Source of the DNA: JADLCX01 sp964630785
GTDB lineage: Bacteria; Planctomycetota; Phycisphaerae; Phycisphaerales; UBA1924
Direction of reading: 5' to 3'
Assembly (NCBI GenBank): GCA_964630785.1
Contig: CAZVZG010000010.1
Location: 81,187 to 145,186, forward strand
DNA: 64,000 nt
The notes under the pieces are model-generated. The model did not search any database. It saw nothing but the letters and a program-made list of their open reading frames with translations, and was not told where the DNA came from. The position numbers were made by a program, and so were the translations under genes. Positions 62,058-64,000 of the stretch are shown piece after piece. The stretch's first letter is position 1. Each line of letters opens with the position of its first letter.

Positions 62058-62147
62058 ATTGTCAGTTATCGGCACTCGGGCCGCGTCGGCTTTGCCGGAG
62101 TCTCAAAGCACCGGCCGCGGACGCGCCCATCTCGGAGGGTCACGGAG

Positions 62148-62594
62148 ATGACCAATCCAGCACGTCCCGTCGCGATCGTCGTCGAGACCGACCCGCGGTT
62201 CAAGTCCGGGCGGTACCGTGGCTTCTACATCCAGAGCGGCCTGCGCTCGCGGCAGGAGATGGTCCTGACCTTCGCCGACGGTGCGATTACGGGCTGGGGC
62301 GCCGACCCTGTCGGGCGGTTCGACGTTCGCGGGAACTACGATCTTGAACGCGGGCGGGCGTCGATGAGCAAGCAATACCCGGGTGCCCACCGCGTCGATT
62401 ACGACGCCACCGCCGAGGTGCACAACGGGCTGTGGGGCTTGTGGCAGATCCGCGGCTTTTTCGGCGATCGCGGCGGGTTCCAACTCTGGCCGGTGAACGG
62501 ACAGGGCGAGGGTCGGGAGCGCGAGCTGCACGCCGATCAGCCCGTGCAGGAGTCGCGGGGTGTGCCCGAGATGGTCCCGGCGGGCGCGGCATAG
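62148..62594 (+). CDS. Small conserved-looking cytoplasmic protein of unknown function
   Basis: A 148-residue protein. ATG 62148 is preceded by GGAGGGTCACGGAG, a plausible ribosome-binding site; no signal peptide. It reads as a compact beta-rich domain with many aromatic residues (GRYRGFYIQSGLRSRQEMVL, ITGWGADPVGRFDVRGNYD, LWGLWQIRGFFGDRGGFQLW). The composition and codon use are those of a real gene, but no family was recognised. The last ~25 residues are polar and likely loose. The nitroreductase gene begins 27 bases later. Confidence 0.6.
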   Translation: MTNPARPVAIVVETDPRFKSGRYRGFYIQSGLRSRQEMVLTFADGAITGWGADPVGRFDVRGNYDLERGRASMSKQYPGAHRVDYDATAEVHNGLWGLWQIRGFFGDRGGFQLWPVNGQGEGRERELHADQPVQESRGVPEMVPAGAA

Positions 62595-62621
62595 TGCCCC
62601 CGCATTCCCTCGCACCTCCGC

Positions 62622-63293
62622 ATGAGAAGTCCGCCGCCGCGACATGACCATCCGTTTGTCGAGTATCGCCCGTTCCGGCCGGTGGGCGCGCCCGCGGAGT
62701 GTGCGCGTCGGTTCTTCGAGGTGATGAACCAACGCCGCAGTGTGCGGTTCTTCTCCGACCGGCCGGTGGAGCGTGAGGCGATCGAGTGGGCCGTGCGGGC
62801 CGCGGGGACGGCGCCGAGCGGGGCCAACAAGCAGCCGTGGCGGTTCGTGTGCGTGTCGGACCCCGCGCTGAAACGCAAGATCCGTGAAGCGGCCGAGGTC
62901 GAGGAGCGGGAGTTCTACGCCCGACGTGCCGGGGCCGAGTGGCTCGCCGACCTGGCCCCGCTGGAGACCACGCCTGACAAGGCGTTTCTGGAGGCCGCGC
63001 CGTGGCTGATCGCGGTCTTCAAGTTGGCCCGGACCGACGGCGGGGGACAGGTCTATTACGCCAACGAGTCGGTCGGCATCGCCGTCGGGTTGCTGCTCGC
63101 GGCCCTGCACCACGCCGGGCTTTCTGCCCTGACGCACACGCCCAGCCCGATGAAGTTTCTCGCCCGCGTGCTGGAACGCCCGGCCCACGAGCGTGCGTAT
63201 CTCCTGATACCGGTCGGCCACCCGGCCGTGGACTGCGTGGTGCCCGACGTCCGGCGCAAGAGGCTGGGCGAGATCGCCGTGTTCAGGGAATAA
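62622..63293 (+). CDS. Nitroreductase family protein
   Basis: A 223-residue FMN enzyme of the nitroreductase superfamily. The core is MNQRRSVRFFSDRPVEREAI (FMN phosphate-binding RRS), AAGTAPSGANKQPWRFVCVS (isoalloxazine contact) and a C-terminal LIPVGHPA. The spacing, the AGTAPSGANKQPW phrase and the long middle segment with EEREFYARRAG are like the iodotyrosine deiodinase-type branch, so reductive dehalogenation or another flavin reduction is possible; this is inference. It probably forms a dimer as in the family. No partner genes are recognisable nearby. Confidence 0.82.
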   Translation: MRSPPPRHDHPFVEYRPFRPVGAPAECARRFFEVMNQRRSVRFFSDRPVEREAIEWAVRAAGTAPSGANKQPWRFVCVSDPALKRKIREAAEVEEREFYARRAGAEWLADLAPLETTPDKAFLEAAPWLIAVFKLARTDGGGQVYYANESVGIAVGLLLAALHHAGLSALTHTPSPMKFLARVLERPAHERAYLLIPVGHPAVDCVVPDVRRKRLGEIAVFRE

Positions 63294-63404
63294 CCCCCGC
63301 TTGCGGCCGGCTTGGGCGGCGGCAGTTTGCGGGGAGAGCGTTCGTACTCGGTGGGGCGGGGCGGGGGTTTGGGGCGAGAGGGCTGCACAACCGGAGGCTC
63401 GAAC

Positions 63405-63890
63405 ATGCGACTGGACCGGGCGATGCGGATGAGCGTGGCGGGAGCGATCGCGGGAACGGTGCTGCTCGCGGGCGTCGGCTGCTCGACCGGAAAACAGCAA
63501 CCCGTGCACGTGCTGCTCGACAACCAGTCGAGCGCGCAACTGGAGGTGCAGGTCGATCTGCCCGTTCGCGGCCTCTTTGCCCGCCGCCCCAACCACGAGG
63601 CCTTTCGCACGCTCCTGCCGCCGGGCGCGACCTGGGAGAACACGCCCGACACGCTCCGCTTCGCCACCGCGCCGAACGACGTGAAGGGCTTCCGCGTCAT
63701 GGTCGCCGACATCGGCGGCGAGCATTACGTCTGGTACACCCCCTTCGAGGTCGAGGGCAGCCGCAAGTCGTGCCACGTTACCTTCCGCGGCCAACCGGGC
63801 TCGCTGTCGTGGCAGACGCCCGATGGGAAGGAAACGCCGATGCAGAAGGCGGACTATCAGTGGACGCCGGGTGAGGGGCCGGGGGAGTGA
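63405..63890 (+). CDS. Predicted lipoprotein or exported protein of unknown function
   Basis: A 161-residue protein starting at ATG 63405 with CGGAGG upstream. The N-terminus (MRMSVAGAIAGTVLLAGVGC) is a signal peptide ending in a cysteine; the GVGC box is a weak lipobox, so lipidation is uncertain. The mature part is a small beta domain (VHVLLDNQSSAQLEVQVDLP, EHYVWYTPFEVEGSRKSCHV). No family was recognised. It is the last gene before the poly-G stretch. Confidence 0.62.
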   Translation: MRLDRAMRMSVAGAIAGTVLLAGVGCSTGKQQPVHVLLDNQSSAQLEVQVDLPVRGLFARRPNHEAFRTLLPPGATWENTPDTLRFATAPNDVKGFRVMVADIGGEHYVWYTPFEVEGSRKSCHVTFRGQPGSLSWQTPDGKETPMQKADYQWTPGEGPGE

Positions 63891-64000
63891 GGGGGTGGGG
63901 GGGGGGGGGGGGGGGGGGGGGGGAAAAAAACCGGGGGGCGGGGGGGGTATTTTTGACTGGGAGTCCTGCCCGGCCACCCTCGCAAAAAACCAGGCCCCCC
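63891..64000. other. Poly-G low-complexity end, probable assembly artefact
   Basis: After the TGA at 63888-63890 the sequence becomes GGGGGTGGGG and then runs of G (63901-63923), A (63924-63930) and G again, followed by short homopolymers to the end. This is unlike the rest of the window and resembles low-quality read tails at a contig end, so no biological feature should be inferred here. Confidence 0.7.

Overview
This window is GC-rich (roughly two thirds G+C) and looks like a chromosome fragment of a planctomycete of the class Phycisphaerae. The reasons are eleven exported proteins ending in a paired dockerin module of the 'VQDIFDFL' type, PEP-CTERM-type tails with terminal arginine runs, an ECF sigma factor next to a WD40-fused Ser/Thr kinase, a prepilin-like protein with a C-terminal DGH motif, and long GC-driven antisense open frames. 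The class assignment is inference; there is no rRNA gene or other taxonomic marker here, and no tRNA, CRISPR array or insertion sequence was seen. The last ~110 bases are poly-G and look like a contig-end artefact.

Layout. 1-3918: tail of a membrane protein, a fold-type IV aminotransferase (-), flagellar stator genes motA-motB (+), a repeat-bearing gap and a small lipoprotein (-). 3980-11373: first block of secreted proteins, four of them with dockerins, including a matrixin-like protease. 11730-13283: dihydrolipoyl dehydrogenase. 13308-19271: a tandemly duplicated divergent pair, each an HTH-type protein (-) facing a PEP-CTERM protein (+). 19374-23201: a 1275-residue protein with 13 six-cysteine modules. 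23535-25748: prepilin-like protein (-) and FAD monooxygenase (+). 25801-38116: three dockerin genes, one broken by a frameshift, around a sigma factor-kinase pair. 38180-42834: leftward run of cysteine desulfurase, DUF4190-like protein, and MlaF-like and MlaD-like proteins. 43187-50161: three further dockerin proteins. 50192-63890: mostly housekeeping and accessory enzymes (glycosyltransferase, two methyltransferases, Tat-exported epimerase-like protein, truncated haemoglobin, ApaG, two DinB-type proteins, nitroreductase) and several unrecognised exported proteins.

How it fits together. The dominant theme is an extracellular protein set sharing one C-terminal module: two calcium-loop (F-hand) repeats clasped by cysteines, often preceded by a six-cysteine 'GACC' module. 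The bodies differ (metallopeptidases, beta-propellers, LamG-like, PPC-like and nidogen-like sandwiches), as expected if one receptor collects many cargo proteins at the cell surface. No cohesin, scaffoldin, exosortase or other obvious receptor is visible here, so the partner must lie elsewhere. The two HTH/PEP-CTERM pairs look like a separate duplicated regulatory unit. All functions are predicted from sequence alone.
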